From the NCBI GenBank assembly GCA_026936325.1, contig JAPTHN010000002.1, forward strand, positions 8,494,408 to 8,558,407: 64,000 nt of DNA, in the 5' to 3' direction. Below the pieces are notes generated by a model, which had not been told where the DNA came from, made no database searches, and worked only from the letters and a program-made list of their open reading frames with translations. Every line of letters starts with the position of its first letter. Position 1 is the first letter of the stretch. The stretch comes from Platynereis dumerilii. Lineage: Eukaryota > Annelida > Polychaeta > Phyllodocida > Nereididae. Below are positions 60,386-64,000 of this stretch, piece by piece. The position numbers and the translations under genes are program-made.

Positions 60386-60620
60386 GTAAACAGTAGTCTG
60401 CCGTTTTTGTTTTTCAATCACCGGGTAATCACCTCCATGCACTCTTGTGATCTTTTTCTCACACTTGTGTCAAAACAATAAGATTGGCCTTGTTTAATGC
60501 CTTATACCATTCGACACCTCTGCCAGCCAATCACATGCAAGTATTTCAGGGAAATAATTCCCATATTCTTCGTTGTCCAGTTATCCTCTCATGTTTGACT
60601 GTTTGAGTGTTTGTCTCATG

Positions 60621-60735
60621 GTATAAGCCAGTTATTCACTATGGGATCAGGAATATGTGTTTATCACACCTCGGGCTAAAGCCCTCGGGTGATAAATTAC
60701 ATATTCCCTCTCCCGTGGTGAATAACCTATACTTG
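60621..60735. repeat. Fold-back palindrome
   Basis: The arms (GTATAAGCCAGTTATTCACT and its imperfect reverse complement at 60712-60735; GGAATATGTG with CACATATTCC-like sequence) enclose the centre CCTCGGGCTAAAGCCCTCGG. Confidence 0.75.
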
Positions 60736-63700
60736 TTTCACAGAAGAAAAGCGCTTGATCAATACATTGGCCTAATTGTGTACTGTTCAGTCCCTCTCTT
60801 GGATGACATACTTTCATCATTACATACACAACTAAAGATACCAAACCGGTAAACAAACTTTGACCGAGATACTGGAGGGGGGGGGGGTCCAAAAAGATAT
60901 CCGAGCAGCCCAGTGCAAATGGAGAGGACATTCATAGTCAATGAATTATAATGAGTTCATATCTCAATAAATCCAAGAAAATGAACTCACGCCATTTTGG
61001 ATTTCATCAAAATTCAGGCAATTTTCTCAAGGATGAAAGACGCCGACCTCAAGTGGAAAATCAATAGAAATTTCAAAAATCAATATCTTAATAATGCAGG
61101 TCTTAAAAGCTTCTTAATCTCGAATATTTGACTCCAATAAATATCATCACTGAATTTTCAGTAATATAAGGCAATCAGAAATACCAAGGCTCAATTTCAG
61201 TTTCTTATGAGTTTATGGCTTTGATTTACAACAGTGTCACAATAAGCCAAGAAGAGCAGAAACATTCACTGCGGAATTTTAGAGATAGATAATTATAGAG
61301 AACTATTATATATAAAATCTAAGTGTCATTCAAACAGGAGATGTTCTAACTCCTGATACCAACAAGAGCAGGTATACTGCCTCCATATCCCCCATGCCCT
61401 ACACATCTACCAATACCCACCAGAATTCCAATTTTAGTTATGCCAAATATTTCCACCAGGGGCACAACTGTGCAGACATGTAAGGAGGTGGAGACACCTG
61501 GGGGTGGAGTTCGCTTTTAAAAATAACATGGCTGCAGGCCAAAAGCACAGCAAAAAGTATTTGGGATGTGGAAATGGTTATGATATTTATTGATTTATGG
61601 TCAGATTTGACAAGTTTAGGGGGGTCTTTGAATGTTGGGAAAGGATGAGCATTGTGCATTGTGTGGTGTTTGAGATATTTGATGGACGCCATGACATGGA
61701 GACTAAAAGTAAAATCCCCCATAGCATAGCATGGGGGATAATTAATAGTACTGTATAGAGTCCTTGGACACAATTTAAATACATTTTATAGGCTACATAT
61801 ATAGTATATATCTTCTTCTCGTGTCTAAAATAGGGCCAGAGCATAAATCTCAAAGCAACTGCTGCTCATCTCTGCCTTCCTTTAAAGCAATGTAATCAGA
61901 TTAAATCTGAATCAAAACACGCAGAAGGACAAATTTAGAACTATCACAATTTCAACAGAGAATCACTTCTCTTGGTGCAAAGACACTCATCCCAGACAAG
62001 ATCAGAGTCAGCTCCATCACGCAAACCAATGATTATTCCAGAGACTTAAACACAAAGGTTCACATATCACTTTCCTCCAATGAAAAAGAAAGATTGTTTC
62101 AATGATAACAATGACATGCTCTAAACTATAACATGGCATAGTGAATCTGCTTGAAGTTAGAGATGTGCTATTGTACTAGGCCTATATCGTTAGGTCATTT
62201 ATTTAATTTAAAGTATATTGGAGTCGTCTTTAGCTTCTAATTCAAAACAATATAAAATTAAGAAAAAATTACCCGAAATGTCGAAAACTTGCCGAGAACT
62301 GCCGGAAAATACTTCCCATGCAATTTCACGTGTTTCGAACCAACCTTTTTTTTTAAACTACAAAAACAAATTTTTTGGTCGCTCAATATATAATAAACCA
62401 GTCTATTACATAATTTCACCGTAAAAAAGACATCTCTTTTTCACAGTGCATAAATTCATTACAAATGCCCAATGCGTAACAAATCCGATATTTTTCAAAG
62501 TCAATAAATTCTGAATATAACATCCTCATTCCCACCAAACAAAACTCGTACAAATGCATGGTGTATCTTTTAGAGAACATATTACATCTTCAACATTGTT
62601 CATCGTTCAGCACTTTTATATGGTTTACAGACTCCACTCTGAGAGATCCCCACACAATGCACCTGCAGTTTGATCGATCGAATAATTGCAGAGGAATCAG
62701 AGGTATTTCTTGGCTCACTATTTACATGCACTGTGTCAGGTAGTGATCAAAGATGTGCTGATACAAGCGAAATAAGAGGCCAGCAATATGATATTTCCTC
62801 TTGGCAGGGATGGAATGTAATTCCTTTATATTGGCCCTCAATCAAATATGGATCCTGAAGCTACGTTTATATTCGTGATGGAAAGATCATCACTGGTGGC
62901 CAAATGGTGATCACTTTTGCTCTCTGAAGTATACGGGCCATAAAAGTCTAAAAGGTGCTGCAACAATTGTAAATTTGCACCAGTAAATCACGCAGAATTA
63001 ATGCATTGACCGCAAATGTCTTGCACAATTACACAGCATCATTTTAAAATCATAAATTTGTATTGTCTTTACACATTCATGAGAGTGCAGTGCACCTGTA
63101 CCTCTCAGAGAAGTGTGTATTCTAAATTAATTTAAATAGATCCCCCCCCCCCCCAAGAAATTTAAATTGATAAATATACAAGACAACTGACCCAGCGAAC
63201 CGTATTTTTGTACAGAGCACTTCGACTGATAACTGATGGTGAAATTCACAAGGAAATGAATAATCAATAGCTCAACCATTCACAAAATGGCATTTACGAT
63301 CATGGACGAATTCCGAAGCACTCTATTCATTTATAACTGACATTCACTCATCGCAATTTGGAGGGGACCTGTTACATAGAACGGTATTGATGAAGCGATT
63401 CGTGCAGTAGCAGCTCCCATCTGCTCCTTGGAATGACCATTCAGCTATTCAAGTCTCAAGCTGGTCTAGTCATGCCAACATTGCCAGCAATAGGAGAAGG
63501 ACGTAATGATGAGATGGCGTGGCTGAGAACCAACAGCTAAAAATATACCCTACTTGTGAGTCTTCGTCCTATTCCTATATATTCTTTTGGCAAAGAGAAG
63601 GTACATCAAGACCAGTCAGAACCCCATTGATTTAATTTTTCCATACGGAATTTTGTCAGCAGTGGGCTATACTAAAAAAGCGGTGCCAACTCAGCATTCA

Positions 63701-63745
63701 TGCCCAGCCCCATGCCCCTAAAAAAGGGCTATAATTAATAAGTGC
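60736..63745. other. No recognised gene
   Basis: AT-rich DNA with short frames. G and C homopolymers lie near 60874 and 63142. No element with clear ends was recognised. Confidence 0.4.
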
Positions 63746-63749
63746 AGCT

Positions 63750-64000
63750 TGTCTTCTTCTTCTTCTTCGTGTTTACTCAGACAACATCATGGGGTTGATG
63801 ACTGGGTCCGAGGATTGATGAGTGCGCATGTAGTTGTTACGTCTAAAAACTCTCGTAGTGCGGCTAAAATCCAAGGTGCGGGTTTATATACAGTTGGTGC
63901 GCTGGTATTTACAGAGTCTATTTTTGAAGCTGTCTATTGTTGAGGCTGTTGTGATGTTGTCTGGGAGCTTGTTCCATTCTCTGATGGTTCTTGGAATGAA
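63750..64000 (-). mobile_element. LINE 3' end (CR1/L2-like), partial
   Basis: It comprises the ORF2 end, about 110 bp of 3' UTR and a (GAA)n tail (CTTCTTCTTCTTCTTC on the + strand at about 63751-63768). Confidence 0.65.
63884..64000 (-). CDS. C-terminal end of a LINE ORF2 (partial)
   Basis: The minus strand reads FIPRTIREWNKLPDNITTAS followed by TIDSFKNRLCKYQRTNCI-stop. This is the conserved FFPRTIREWNxLP...SFKxxL block at the end of many LINE reverse transcriptases. The rest of the element lies beyond the window. Confidence 0.75.
   Translation of the reverse strand, partial: FIPRTIREWNKLPDNITTASTIDSFKNRLCKYQRTNCI

Overview
The window looks like animal nuclear DNA, probably from a marine invertebrate and possibly a deuterostome such as an echinoderm or hemichordate. 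The evidence is AT-rich sequence, spliced genes with long introns, CR1/L2-like LINEs, tRNA-derived SINEs, hAT- and Helitron-like non-autonomous elements, fold-back repeats and GATA/CTAT microsatellites. The species cannot be named from sequence alone.

Two host genes are supported. On the + strand at 351-4749 are the last five exons of an eEF2-lysine methyltransferase (EEF2KMT/FAM86 family). Its third intron carries a 2.3-kb element with TIR-like ends, CACGTG-rich tandem repeats and an embedded palindrome. On the - strand at 41298-22149 is most of an R7-family regulator of G-protein signalling, closest to RGS9/RGS11. Twelve phase-consistent exons run from the DEP domain through R7H, GGL and RGS to a long C-terminal tail ending in a duplicated APWED motif. 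A 957-nt serine-rich open exon inside one intron is in phase with the flanking exons and could be an alternative first exon or a cassette exon. The N-terminal RGS exons were not found and may lie beyond 64000.

Between the genes, at about 6980-16250, is a LINE nest. The outer element has ORF1 with a C4HC3 PHD finger, coiled coil, SGNH-like esterase and two zinc knuckles, and ORF2 with endonuclease and reverse transcriptase. A second, 5'-truncated LINE of another family has inserted inside its PHD finger. The outer element then underwent a 964-bp nearly perfect tandem duplication. Its ORF2 lies in the same frame as ORF1, is separated from it by a single TAG, and has no ATG before the endonuclease domain. 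This suggests stop-codon read-through.

From 41.3 to 64 kb no host exon was recognised. This stretch holds non-autonomous transposons: a 444-bp hAT-type MITE with a perfect 8-bp target duplication, a head-to-tail pair of Helitron-like elements, two SINE families, fold-back palindromes, several dispersed repeats and, at the right edge, the tail of another LINE on the - strand. All calls come from reading the sequence by eye. No database search or alignment was run.
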